Below are positions 26,401 to 34,792 of a stretch of DNA of 64,000 bases, in pieces. Each line of letters opens with the position of its first letter. Position 1 is the first letter of the stretch. Under the pieces are notes generated by a model. The model was not told the origin of the DNA and searched no databases. It saw only the letters and a program-made list of their open reading frames with translations. This DNA is from Pseudomonas cichorii (lineage in GTDB: Bacteria; Pseudomonadota; Gammaproteobacteria; Pseudomonadales; Pseudomonadaceae). The position numbers and the translations under genes are program-made. The stretch covers positions 62,001 through 126,000 of the forward strand of contig NZ_RBRE01000091.1 in assembly GCF_003700275.1 (NCBI RefSeq). The letters are read 5' to 3'.

Positions 26401-29400
26401 GGACGTGATCGCCGAAACGGTCGAGCGTGCCGGTGAACAACTGTTCGCGATGATGAATGGCTCGGTCGAACCGGTAGCCGTGATTTTCCCGGAAAGCGCC
26501 TCCAGCGGCGTGGAAGTGCTGTATCAGCAGTTCAGCTTTGGTCGCTATTTCAACCAGATCGCGGCAGGCGTGATCACCGGGCTGGTCAATCAGCATGAGC
26601 ACAATGGCGGTGGTCCGTTGCGCATTCTGGAGGTCGGTGGCGGTACGGGCGGCACCACAGCCTGGCTGTTGCCCGAGCTCAGGAACGTGGCGGATGTACG
26701 TTATTGCTTCACCGACATTTCCGCGCTGTTCAGCCGTCGTGCCGAAGAAAAGTTCAGCGAATACGATTTTGTCGACTACGCCCAGTTCGACCTGCAGAAG
26801 CCGGCCAGTGAACAGGGTTTCCAGGTCGGGCACTATGACCTGATCGTCGCCGCCAACGTGATTCACGCCACCCAGCACGTGGGCCAGACCCTGCAGAATC
26901 TGCGTCCGCTGCTCAAACCCGGCGGCGGTCTGTTGATGCGCGAGATCACCCGCCCGATGCGCCTGTTCGACTTCGTGTTCGGCCCGCTGGTGCTGCCGCT
27001 GCATGACGAACAGGCGCGTGGCGGCGAACTGTTCCTGAGCACCGGGCACTGGCAGCAGCAATGCAGGGAAAGCGGTTTCGAGCGCCTGGACTGGCTGCCG
27101 GACGATGGCAGCGCCACGGCCAATATCAGCGAACATATTCTGCTGGCCCGCACCCAGGCCGCGAACATCACCGCCAGCCCGGCCAGTGCCGGTCATGACA
27201 GTGGCAGCGCGGTCCTCGGTCGGCAACTGGGCGAAAGCCTCTATCAAGCCGACTGGCGCGATTGCACCGGCCAGCCACAACGCTGGCAGAACCGTCTGCT
27301 GGAAGCCTGTAAAGAACTGACAGCGCGACATGGCGACCCGCGCCAGGTGCCGGTCTTCGCGCAGAGCCCGGACCTGCCCGAGCGGCTGGACGGTCTGGCG
27401 CTGGAATGGTGTGCCAGTCCGTTCGGCATCGCCCGGGTCACCCTCAAGCAGCGCAACGAGCAAGGAGAATGGCAACTGCTGGCCTGTGCCGATAATCAGC
27501 CTGCGACCAATAACTCCTTGCCGGCCCTGAAAGCCGCACCGGGCACCCATTACGCCTGGCAGTGGCGGACACTGGAGGCGCGAGACGCCTGTGTTCCCGC
27601 ACTGCGCATTGAGCCCGCCAGCGCCCGCCCGGCACTGGCGGCCATAGGTCTGGCCCATGATCCCGAGGCCGAGACTTGTCTGCTGATCGTGGAAAGCGGC
27701 GAGCTGCAAAGCATCAGCGCCGATGTGCTCAATGCCTTGAGCCAGAATACCGATCAACCTTTGCTGGTAGTCACCCGCAACGCTTGGGCACCGACTGCCG
27801 ACAGCGCTGTAGCCCCTGAACAACGGGCGATCTGGGGGCTGCTGCGGGTTGCCAGTGCCGAACAGCCAGACCGTGAACTGGCGGGTATCGACCTGGATGG
27901 TAGTGACGACTGGCAGCCATTGTTGGTGGGGTTGAATGCGGTATTCGCGGATAAATCCGCTCCCACAGACACCACACAAATCCCCCTGACCGAACGCTGG
28001 ATCGCCATCCGCAATGGTCAGGTTCACGCCCAGAACCTGGCCGTGCAAACACACCCTGCCGCCAAACTTCCCGCACAAAGCTTCAAGGGCAATGGCTGGC
28101 ATGTGGTAACCGGGGCCTTCGGCGGGCTTGGCCGCTTGAGTGTCGAGTGGCTGGCGCATCAGGGCGCGCAACGTATTGCCCTGCTCGCCCCTCGCTGCCC
28201 TGAAGACGCCGGGCAGTGGTTCGCCCGCCTGCAACAGCAGCACAACTGCGAGTTGCGCTGGCTGGCCTGCGATGTCAGCGACCCGGCCGCACTGGGCATG
28301 TGCCTGGAAGACCTGCAGATCGACGGCGGCCTCAACGGCGCGATTCATAGCGCCGGGCTGCTGGACGATACGCCGCTGGCCAATCTTGACAGCCAGCGCA
28401 TGCAGCCGCTGTTGCAAGTCAAATGCGCGGCGGCCAGCCAGTTGCAGTCGGCACTTGCCGATCAGGGCCGCTACCTGCTGCTCTACTCCTCGGCCGCCGC
28501 CAGCCTTGGCGCGCCGGGCCAGGGCGCCCACGCACTGGCCAGTGCCTATCTGGACGGTCTTGCCGAATCCAGCCCGCAATCCGGCCTGCGCACCATCAGT
28601 ATTGCCTGGGGCGCCTGGGGCGAAGTCGGCCGCGCCGCCGAAGACCAGTTGCATGCCAAGCTGGCCCAGGCCGGCATGGGCACACTGCAAACCGGTGAAG
28701 GCCTGTGGCATCTGGAACAGGCCATCATGCGCGGTGCGCCATGGCATCTGGCGATGCGCGTGGAGCATGAGCGCATCGACCCGCGTCGACGCCTGTTCTC
28801 TCAGGCAACCGAGCAACCGGTGGTCCGGGCGCAGGCCAGCAATACCCGGCAGACCGACGCCATTGCGACACCGGTCCTGAGTGGTGAAGCACAGGCTGAT
28901 CGGCAGGCCCTGAGCCAATGGCTGAGCGCTTCGATCTGCCGTCAGTTACGACTGGGCTCCGACTCGGCACCGGGCGAAAACCAGGACCTGATGCAACTGG
29001 GCCTCGACTCGTTGCTGTTCCTGGAACTGAGCAGCGATATCCAGCGCCAATTGGGCATTCGTCTGGACGCCGAACAGGCTTATCGCGACCTGAGCATCCG
29101 GGGCCTGAGCGCCCTGCTGCTGGCCGCTGCCGGGCAAGCGCCGGTCGCCTCGAACGCCGCGCAGATCGTGCCCGATCCGGCTGCACGCTTCGAGCCGTTC
29201 CCGCTGACACCGATCCAGCACGCTTACTGGCTGGGCCGTACCGACCTGATCGAATACGGCGGCGTGGCCTGTCATGTGTTGTTCGAGTGGGACAAGGCCT
29301 ATGCCGACTTCGACCTGCAGCGTTTCGAGCGCGCCTGGAATGCGCTGATCACTCGCCATGACATGTTGCGCATGGTGGTCGACAGCGACGGTCGACAACG

Positions 29401-32400
29401 CATCCTTGAACAGACGCCGTGGTACAGCCTGCCGCGCAATGACCTGCGTGACCTGCCTCAGGAGCAACAGCAACAGCGTTTGCTGGGCATTCGTGAAGAG
29501 ATGTCCTATCGCGTGCTGCCGGCCGACCGCTGGCCGTTGTTCGAGGTCACGGTCAGTGAACTCGACAGCGGGCATTGCCGCCTGCACATGAACCTCGATT
29601 TGCTGCTGTTCGACGTGCAGAGCTTCAAGGTGATGATGGATGACCTGGCCACCGCTTATGCCGGCCAGGATCTCGCACCGCTGCAATTAACCTTCCGCGA
29701 CTATGTGCTGACCGACCTGGCGCAGCGCGACAGCCTGCAATGGCGCCAGTCCTGGCGCTACTGGCAGGACACTCTGGAGCACTTGCCAGCCGCGCCACAG
29801 TTGCCGATGGCCGCCAGCGCGCAACAGGGCCAGCCACGTTTCCGTACCCTGCAGGCCACACTGGGTGCAGAGCACTGGAGCCGCTTCAAGCTGCAATGCC
29901 AGCAATCGGGAGTGACGCCTTCGGCGGCGCTGCTGGCACTGTTCGCCCAGACCCTGGAGAGCGTCAGCCGCACACCGGACTTCACCCTCAACCTGACCTA
30001 CTTCAACCGCCGTCCGCTGCACCCGCAGGTCCAGCAGTTGATCGGTGACTTCACCTCGGTGCTGCTGATCGACTTCCAGCTGGGCCACGGCGACAGTCTG
30101 CGCCAGATCATGGAAACCACTCAGGCGCGCTTGTGGCAACGTCTGGCCCACACCGGCGTCAACGGGGTGGAACTGATGCGCGAACTGGGCCGTCGTCAGG
30201 GCCATGGCCGACAACCGGCCATGCCGGTGGTGTTCACCAGCATGCTCGGCATGTCGCTGGACGGCAAAGCCATCGATCAGGCCATGACTTCGACCCTTGG
30301 CGATCCGGTGCACGTGTTCACCCAGACCCCGCAAGTCTGGCTCGACCATCAGGTCATGGAGATCGACGGTGAACTGGTGTTCAGTTGGTACTGCATGGAA
30401 GAGGTGCTGGCCGACGGTCTGATTGACAACCTGTTCGAGGCTTACAGCGGGCTGTTGCAAACCCTGGCCAGCCAGCCGCAGGGCTTCGATGAACTGCCTG
30501 CCCTGCCGCGTCACGACTGGTCGCTCAACCTCGATGGCGAGCGCTTCGATCCGCAGGCACTGGAAGCCCATTTGCGTCGTGCCACCGGCGTGCAAGGCGC
30601 GAGGGTCAGTGTCGACAACGATGGCCGCACGCTGCTTGGTGAACTGGTCGCCAGGGAGCCGCTTGCCCTTGATGACAGCATCCTCTCCCCGCTGCCTCTG
30701 CCATTGAGCGAGTTGCCGGACCTGAGCGAGGCCCAGCGTCAGGAAGTCGACCGGACCTGGCAGGCACTGGAAAGCCGTGCGCGCCAGGGCATTCTGGCAA
30801 CCCTGCAAAAACACGGGCTGTTCACCGAAGCCGGTCAGAGCCACGACCTGGCTCAGGTAATGACCCGTCTGGGCGCCTTGCCACAATTCGCTGGTCTGTT
30901 GCGTCAATGGCTGGCCATGCTATGCCAGCAAGGCTGGGTAAAGCAGGACGGTCAACGCTATCTGACCGTGCAACCGCAAGCAGCCCCGGCAACAGAGCAG
31001 ACCCTGCCCGCTGCCGACTGGAGCCAGACGCTTTCGACTTATCTGGAGGCCTGCATCGAGTTGCACGGCGAACTGCTGCGCGGTGATCGCTCGCCGCTGA
31101 GCCTGTTGTTCGGCAACAGCGATGCGGTGGTCAAGGCGCTGTACAGCAATAACCCGGTCCTGCATTGCCTGAACAGTACCCTGGCGCTGACCGCCAGGGC
31201 GCTGGCCGGTAAACGGCGTGATCTGCGGGTGCTGGAAGTCGGTGCCGGAACCGGCGCGACAACCAACCATCTGTTGCCGATGCTGGAAAGCCATCTGAGC
31301 GAATACCGCTTCACCGATGTGTCCAGCCTGTTCCTCAAGCAGGCTCAGGAACGCTTCGCCGCCTGGCCGCAACTGACCAGCTCGATTCTGGACCTGAACC
31401 AGCCTGTGGATTTCAGCCAGCATCCCGCGCAGGGCTACGACCTGATCGTTGCCGTCAACGTGATGCACGATGCCTCCCACGTGACCCGTTCGCTCAAGCG
31501 TCTGCATCGTTTGTTGCGCAGCGGCGGGCATTTACTGCTGCTGGAAGCCACAGAGCGCGACAGCGCACTGCAACTGGCCAGCATCGGCTTCATCGAAGGC
31601 CTGAGCAACTTTGAAGATGAGCGCAGCGAGGACGACAAGGCAATGCTCGACCTGCCGCGCTGGCGCAGCGCCGTACAGGCCTCGGGCTTCAGTTGGGTGA
31701 TGAACTGGCCAGAACAGGCCAAGGACAGCATGCGTCAGCACTTCATGCTGGCCAGAGCCGAAGGCAATACTCATCTGGATCTGCAAAGCCTGCAGGCCGC
31801 TATTGAGCAGCCGACCCACTGGCCGCTGGCCTTGCGTCAGGTCGAACATTTCAGCACCGCAACCACCAGCCAGGCTGACCAGGAAACTGCAGCACACGCC
31901 AGACCCACGGCAGTCGTCGACCCGACAGTGCTGAGCGCCGTTTGCGGCCTGTGGCAGGAACTGCTCGGGCAGACGCTGGACGCCGGGAGCGACTTCTTCC
32001 TGAGTGGCGGCGACAGCCTGATTGCGACCCGCATGATTGCGCGCCTGAACCGCATGGGCTATCCCGGCAGCAGCCTGCGCAACCTGTTCGACAACCCGCG
32101 TTTGGGCGACTTCTGCGCCACCCTGAAGAGCACCGAAACCCGCCCCGACGATAATCCGCTGGCGCTGGCCCGTGGCCGCAACAAGCTGCCGCTGTTCGTG
32201 TTCCATGCCTCGGATGGTGAAATCGGCGCTTACCTGCCGCTGGCTCAGGCGCTGGATCTGCAGGTTTTCGGCCTGCAGGCCGCCGATGCCCTGGCCAGTC
32301 ACTCCTTGCAGGAACTGGCAGCGCACTACGTACGAGCCATTCGCCGCCAGCAGGCCAGCGGGCCGTATGTGCTGCTGGGCTGGTCCTACGGAACCTTCGT

Positions 32401-32932
32401 CGCCGAAGCCGCAGCCCATCTGCTGCAAGGCGATGGACAACAGGTGCGGCTGATCCTGCTCGATCCGGTCTGCCGCCAGGACTTCCGCTTCGAGAACCGT
32501 TCGGGCCTGTTGCGCCTGATGGCTCAGGGCGCGAAGACCATCGAGTTGCCAGACGACCTGGAGCAACTCTCGCCGTCCAGGCAACTGGAGATTTTCATGG
32601 CTAACGCAACCCGGGCCGGCGTGTTGAAAAACCCGCCGGAGCCAGAACAGGCGCAGCAATGGCTGCAACGCATCGAGCACTTGATGAAGTTGCTGAGCGG
32701 CCATTCACGCCCGCAAAACCTGAGCATTCCCTGCCTGTGGCTGACCGCCGAAGGACGTCCGCAGCACTGGCAGCCTGCCGAGCAGGACTGGCAGGCCTGG
32801 GCACCGCAGGCGCGCCGCGAATCCATGGCCTGCGATCACTGGCAACTGCTGCTCGAAGCGCAACAGGTCGAGCGCACCGCCAGCGTCATCAACGCCTGGC
32901 TGGCAGAAACCCATGAGGAGCATCAAGCATGA
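23393..32932 (+). CDS. irp1: Yersiniabactin-type PKS/NRPS HMWP1 (KS-AT-MT-KR-ACP-Cy3-MT-PCP-TE)
   Basis: A 3179-residue synthase (Yersinia HMWP1 is about 3163). Visible order: KS with Cys183 (TACSSS); AT with Ser622 (GHSVGE); MT1 with EVGGGTGG at 1080; KR with TGAFGGLG at 1573; ACP with Ser1873 (LGLDSL); Cy3 with D2069-x4-D2074-x2-S2077; MT2 with EVGAGTGAT at 2615; PCP with Ser2875 (GGDSL); TE with Ser2998 (GWSYG). It lacks an A domain, so cysteine must be loaded in trans by HMWP2. It extends with malonyl, methylates, reduces, adds the last cysteine and releases the product. In the KR, His1713 stands where Tyr is usual. A REP-derived stretch lies at 27944-27966. The ATG at 23393 follows AGAGG; the upstream open frame is spurious. 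Confidence 0.95.
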   Translation: MHTFEEFYGTSEPVAVIGLACRFPGAGDSTEYWQNLLAGRECSRRFSREELLAAGLDPALIDNPDFVNVASTIDQPEHFDAALFGYSRQEAESIDPQQRLFLQTVWHALEHAGFAPRDIPHKTGVFASARMSTYPGRDNIRVTEVAQVKGLQALMGNDKDYLASRAAYKLNLRGPALTVQTACSSSLVAVHMACESLRSGECSMAVAGGVAVSFPQQAGYLYQPGMIFSPDGRCRPFDANAQGTFAGNGVGAVTLRRLEDALRDGDPILAVLRGSAINNDGHHKVGYTAPSVVGQREVISDALLLADVECTSIGMIEAHGTGTPLGDPIEVQALRDVFAARSDIGGCALGSVKGNLGHLDTAAGIASLIKTVLAVSHGQIPPSINFAQANPALQLDNSPFQVPVQARDWPAGPRRAGVSSFGIGGTNCHVIVEAMPETLRSVHPQPEAGALLLSAASQASLRQLAGRYALQLKNGNSAANLAHTALHGRQLDLAYRLAVPLHDETAPALEAFAQGERDALLHDGHAQQGTQLWLCSGQGSQWAGMGKSLYGQARAFTESLDRSFAACAAHLQPSLQSVMFGEHDALIDRMDYAQPAIVAFEVAMAAHWREQGLTPELLVGHSVGEFAAVVIAGIYRLEDVLPLVITRGRLMNQSAADGAMLAVFCDEASLEPLARQHGVEIAVHNAERHLVASGSRQGIEALAQTLQDQQIRHNRLSVAGAAHSQLLDPILDEFQQACARLQANPGRIPLISTLTGQPLTQAELNSGDYWRRHMREPVRFHQALQLALQGGVSIGLELGSDAPLTGIGSRLEQPGVHWIASARRHKPAQAVLQDSLLRLFAAGANLAWRELLPSSGQRIQAPLYAFDEQRYWCDTPRQALAVAQQDPLLEAGRKAVIQEGASLDLPRLERLYECVTRLHAIYVDQMVRQCVGERIDSGAAALDILRGGRLLPRHRQLLVRLLNACVEDGYYALEQGSYRTASLVPYEQRAALLKELRDCCEGLDVIAETVERAGEQLFAMMNGSVEPVAVIFPESASSGVEVLYQQFSFGRYFNQIAAGVITGLVNQHEHNGGGPLRILEVGGGTGGTTAWLLPELRNVADVRYCFTDISALFSRRAEEKFSEYDFVDYAQFDLQKPASEQGFQVGHYDLIVAANVIHATQHVGQTLQNLRPLLKPGGGLLMREITRPMRLFDFVFGPLVLPLHDEQARGGELFLSTGHWQQQCRESGFERLDWLPDDGSATANISEHILLARTQAANITASPASAGHDSGSAVLGRQLGESLYQADWRDCTGQPQRWQNRLLEACKELTARHGDPRQVPVFAQSPDLPERLDGLALEWCASPFGIARVTLKQRNEQGEWQLLACADNQPATNNSLPALKAAPGTHYAWQWRTLEARDACVPALRIEPASARPALAAIGLAHDPEAETCLLIVESGELQSISADVLNALSQNTDQPLLVVTRNAWAPTADSAVAPEQRAIWGLLRVASAEQPDRELAGIDLDGSDDWQPLLVGLNAVFADKSAPTDTTQIPLTERWIAIRNGQVHAQNLAVQTHPAAKLPAQSFKGNGWHVVTGAFGGLGRLSVEWLAHQGAQRIALLAPRCPEDAGQWFARLQQQHNCELRWLACDVSDPAALGMCLEDLQIDGGLNGAIHSAGLLDDTPLANLDSQRMQPLLQVKCAAASQLQSALADQGRYLLLYSSAAASLGAPGQGAHALASAYLDGLAESSPQSGLRTISIAWGAWGEVGRAAEDQLHAKLAQAGMGTLQTGEGLWHLEQAIMRGAPWHLAMRVEHERIDPRRRLFSQATEQPVVRAQASNTRQTDAIATPVLSGEAQADRQALSQWLSASICRQLRLGSDSAPGENQDLMQLGLDSLLFLELSSDIQRQLGIRLDAEQAYRDLSIRGLSALLLAAAGQAPVASNAAQIVPDPAARFEPFPLTPIQHAYWLGRTDLIEYGGVACHVLFEWDKAYADFDLQRFERAWNALITRHDMLRMVVDSDGRQRILEQTPWYSLPRNDLRDLPQEQQQQRLLGIREEMSYRVLPADRWPLFEVTVSELDSGHCRLHMNLDLLLFDVQSFKVMMDDLATAYAGQDLAPLQLTFRDYVLTDLAQRDSLQWRQSWRYWQDTLEHLPAAPQLPMAASAQQGQPRFRTLQATLGAEHWSRFKLQCQQSGVTPSAALLALFAQTLESVSRTPDFTLNLTYFNRRPLHPQVQQLIGDFTSVLLIDFQLGHGDSLRQIMETTQARLWQRLAHTGVNGVELMRELGRRQGHGRQPAMPVVFTSMLGMSLDGKAIDQAMTSTLGDPVHVFTQTPQVWLDHQVMEIDGELVFSWYCMEEVLADGLIDNLFEAYSGLLQTLASQPQGFDELPALPRHDWSLNLDGERFDPQALEAHLRRATGVQGARVSVDNDGRTLLGELVAREPLALDDSILSPLPLPLSELPDLSEAQRQEVDRTWQALESRARQGILATLQKHGLFTEAGQSHDLAQVMTRLGALPQFAGLLRQWLAMLCQQGWVKQDGQRYLTVQPQAAPATEQTLPAADWSQTLSTYLEACIELHGELLRGDRSPLSLLFGNSDAVVKALYSNNPVLHCLNSTLALTARALAGKRRDLRVLEVGAGTGATTNHLLPMLESHLSEYRFTDVSSLFLKQAQERFAAWPQLTSSILDLNQPVDFSQHPAQGYDLIVAVNVMHDASHVTRSLKRLHRLLRSGGHLLLLEATERDSALQLASIGFIEGLSNFEDERSEDDKAMLDLPRWRSAVQASGFSWVMNWPEQAKDSMRQHFMLARAEGNTHLDLQSLQAAIEQPTHWPLALRQVEHFSTATTSQADQETAAHARPTAVVDPTVLSAVCGLWQELLGQTLDAGSDFFLSGGDSLIATRMIARLNRMGYPGSSLRNLFDNPRLGDFCATLKSTETRPDDNPLALARGRNKLPLFVFHASDGEIGAYLPLAQALDLQVFGLQAADALASHSLQELAAHYVRAIRRQQASGPYVLLGWSYGTFVAEAAAHLLQGDGQQVRLILLDPVCRQDFRFENRSGLLRLMAQGAKTIELPDDLEQLSPSRQLEIFMANATRAGVLKNPPEPEQAQQWLQRIEHLMKLLSGHSRPQNLSIPCLWLTAEGRPQHWQPAEQDWQAWAPQARRESMACDHWQLLLEAQQVERTASVINAWLAETHEEHQA
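27944..27966 (+). repeat. REP-like palindrome inside the HMWP1 coding sequence
   Basis: TTCGCGGATAAATCCGCTCC is identical to the intergenic copy at 38143-38162 and continues CACAG like common Pseudomonas extragenic repeats. In frame it encodes FADKSAPT within the linker between MT1 and the KR core, and the reading frame stays open on both sides. Confidence 0.8.
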
Positions 32933-34011
32933 GTACACCTTTGAAAGTCCTGATCGTCGGGGCCAAATTCGGTGAGCTGTACCTCAACAGCTTTCTGGAC
33001 GAACAACCCGGCCTGCAACTGGCCGGCCTGCTGGCCAAGGGCAGCCCGCGCTCCAGGGCGCTGGCCAATGCCTTCGGCATCCCGCTGTACACCGACATCG
33101 AGCAATTGCCGAGGGATCTGGACATTGCCTGTGTGGTGGTGCGTTCGGCAATCGTTGGCGGGATCGGCGGCCAACTAACGGAAAGCCTGCTGCGCCGTGG
33201 CCTGCATGTGATTCAGGAGCATCCGGTGCACCCGGACGAAATCGCCCGCCATCAGCAACTGGCCACCGAGCTGGGGCGTCACTACATCGTCAACAGCTTC
33301 TACCCGCACACCGAAGCCGGTCGCTGCTGGACCGGCGCAGCCCAGCGGGTCAGCCAGTTGCTGGACGGCCAGAAACCGAAACTGGCGCAACTGACCACCA
33401 GTCGCCAGTTGCTCTATTCGAGCCTGGACCTCCTGCTGCAAGCCCTGGGCTGCGAACTGGCGGAACAAGTCAGTGTGAACCTGGTGGATCGCGACGCGGA
33501 TTTCCATACCCTGTCGCTCAACCTGCCCGACAGCCGCGTGCTGCTGCGCCTGCAAAGCTGGATGGACCCGGACGATCCGGATCTGCACAGCCTGGTCATG
33601 CACCAGTTGACCCTGGCCTGGAGCAGCGGCTATCTGTCGCTGGACGCCAGCTATGGCCCGGTCAACTGGACCCCCGCGCTGCACACCGAAAATCACAGCG
33701 ATGACCGCCAGACGCTGTACGCCAGCAACGCCAACTACCTTGAGCGGGCCACGGCATTGCCGCTGCACCCGGCAGCCAGTCACTGGCGCAGCGCTCATGA
33801 AATCGAAGGGCCGGCGGGCGTCGGCTGGCTGTTGCAACGCATGGCGGCCTATATCCAGGGCGAACCGGTCGCCGCCAGCCTGAGTGCCGACTATCAACTG
33901 GCACTGGCCCGGCTCTGGCAGGAAACCCTGCGTTGCGCCGGACCTGCCGAGCAGCGTCCAGCACCGCCACCGAGAATCATCGATGCGGCGCAACTGCGGG
34001 CGGAGGTCTGA
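32929..34011 (+). CDS. ybtU: Thiazolinyl imine reductase (YbtU-like)
   Basis: A 360-residue Gfo/Idh-type NAD(P)H reductase with an N-terminal Rossmann motif (VLIVGAKFGELYL) and the substrate-site region VIQEHPVHPDEIARH, typical of YbtU/Irp3 and PchG. It acts in trans on the PCP-bound intermediate and reduces one thiazoline ring to thiazolidine. The start overlaps the HMWP1 stop as ATGA. The length is close to YbtU (366). Confidence 0.93.
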   Translation: MSTPLKVLIVGAKFGELYLNSFLDEQPGLQLAGLLAKGSPRSRALANAFGIPLYTDIEQLPRDLDIACVVVRSAIVGGIGGQLTESLLRRGLHVIQEHPVHPDEIARHQQLATELGRHYIVNSFYPHTEAGRCWTGAAQRVSQLLDGQKPKLAQLTTSRQLLYSSLDLLLQALGCELAEQVSVNLVDRDADFHTLSLNLPDSRVLLRLQSWMDPDDPDLHSLVMHQLTLAWSSGYLSLDASYGPVNWTPALHTENHSDDRQTLYASNANYLERATALPLHPAASHWRSAHEIEGPAGVGWLLQRMAAYIQGEPVAASLSADYQLALARLWQETLRCAGPAEQRPAPPPRIIDAAQLRAEV

Positions 34012-34015
34012 GTCC

Positions 34016-34780
34016 ATGGGCATGTTGCGACCTTATCTGCAGGCCGGGCACTCCGACACCCATGTGCTGCTGTGCCCGTTCGCCGGGGCCAGCGGCGGTG
34101 CTTTCCAGAGCTGGCGCGGCCTGGATGAGCTGGGCCTGGACCTTTCCCTGGCGATCTATCCGGGCCGCGATCAGCGCATGCATGAACCTTGCGTGCGCCA
34201 GGTCCTGCCACTGGCTGAAAGCCTTGCCGCAGAAATCCAGGCATTGAGCAACCCGCAGCGCCAGAAGCTGATTCTGGCCGGGCACAGCATGGGCGCCCAG
34301 GTGGCGTTCGAGACCTGCCTGCTGCTGGAAAAAGCCGGTACACCGCCCGCCGGGCTGGTGTTGTCGGCCTGCCATGCGCCGCACCTGAGCGGCAGGCGCC
34401 TGCTCAGCCATCTGGATGACCAGCGCTTTATCGAGCAACTGGTCGCCATCGGTGGTTGCAGCGAAGCGCTGCTGGCCGACCGAGACCTGCTGATGCTGTT
34501 CATGCCTTTGCTGCGTGCCGACTTCCAGGCCACCGAGAGCTATCACCGCCTGCTGGATCCGCAGCGCCAGCGGCTGCGCACCCCGACTCTGCTGCTGCAC
34601 GGCAGCCACGATCCCGAGGCGGATGCCGAGGAAGTCGCGGCCTGGAGCCAGTGGTTGTGCGGCGACCACCAGCAGCACGTCATGGCTGGCGATCACTTTT
34701 ACCTGACTCAGCGTCCCAGGGCCTTTGCGGCCCGTGTTCTCGGTTTTATCGAGAACAGCATCAGCCCTTTCCATCACTAA
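34016..34780 (+). CDS. ybtT: Type II thioesterase (YbtT-like)
   Basis: A 254-residue alpha/beta-hydrolase of the external editing thioesterase group. It shows the N-terminal FAGASGGAF, nucleophile Ser in GHSMG (about residue 91), an Asp after the barrel (HGSHDPEAD) and the catalytic His in AGDHFYL. It removes mis-acylated or stalled groups from carrier domains of the HMWP proteins. The frame is open upstream to 33884, but the ATG at 34016 has GGAGG 9 bp before it and gives the family's N-terminus; a second ATG at 34022 is possible. It lies 4 bp after ybtU. Confidence 0.92.
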   Translation: MGMLRPYLQAGHSDTHVLLCPFAGASGGAFQSWRGLDELGLDLSLAIYPGRDQRMHEPCVRQVLPLAESLAAEIQALSNPQRQKLILAGHSMGAQVAFETCLLLEKAGTPPAGLVLSACHAPHLSGRRLLSHLDDQRFIEQLVAIGGCSEALLADRDLLMLFMPLLRADFQATESYHRLLDPQRQRLRTPTLLLHGSHDPEADAEEVAAWSQWLCGDHQQHVMAGDHFYLTQRPRAFAARVLGFIENSISPFHH

Positions 34781-34792
34781 CGGAAACCGGAC

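Noticed and set aside
25613..28918. 1101-codon antisense open frame under HMWP1
   Set aside because: High-GC codon bias in the real gene leaves the opposite strand open. It has no ribosome site, low-complexity Gln/Ala/Gly content and no domain motif.
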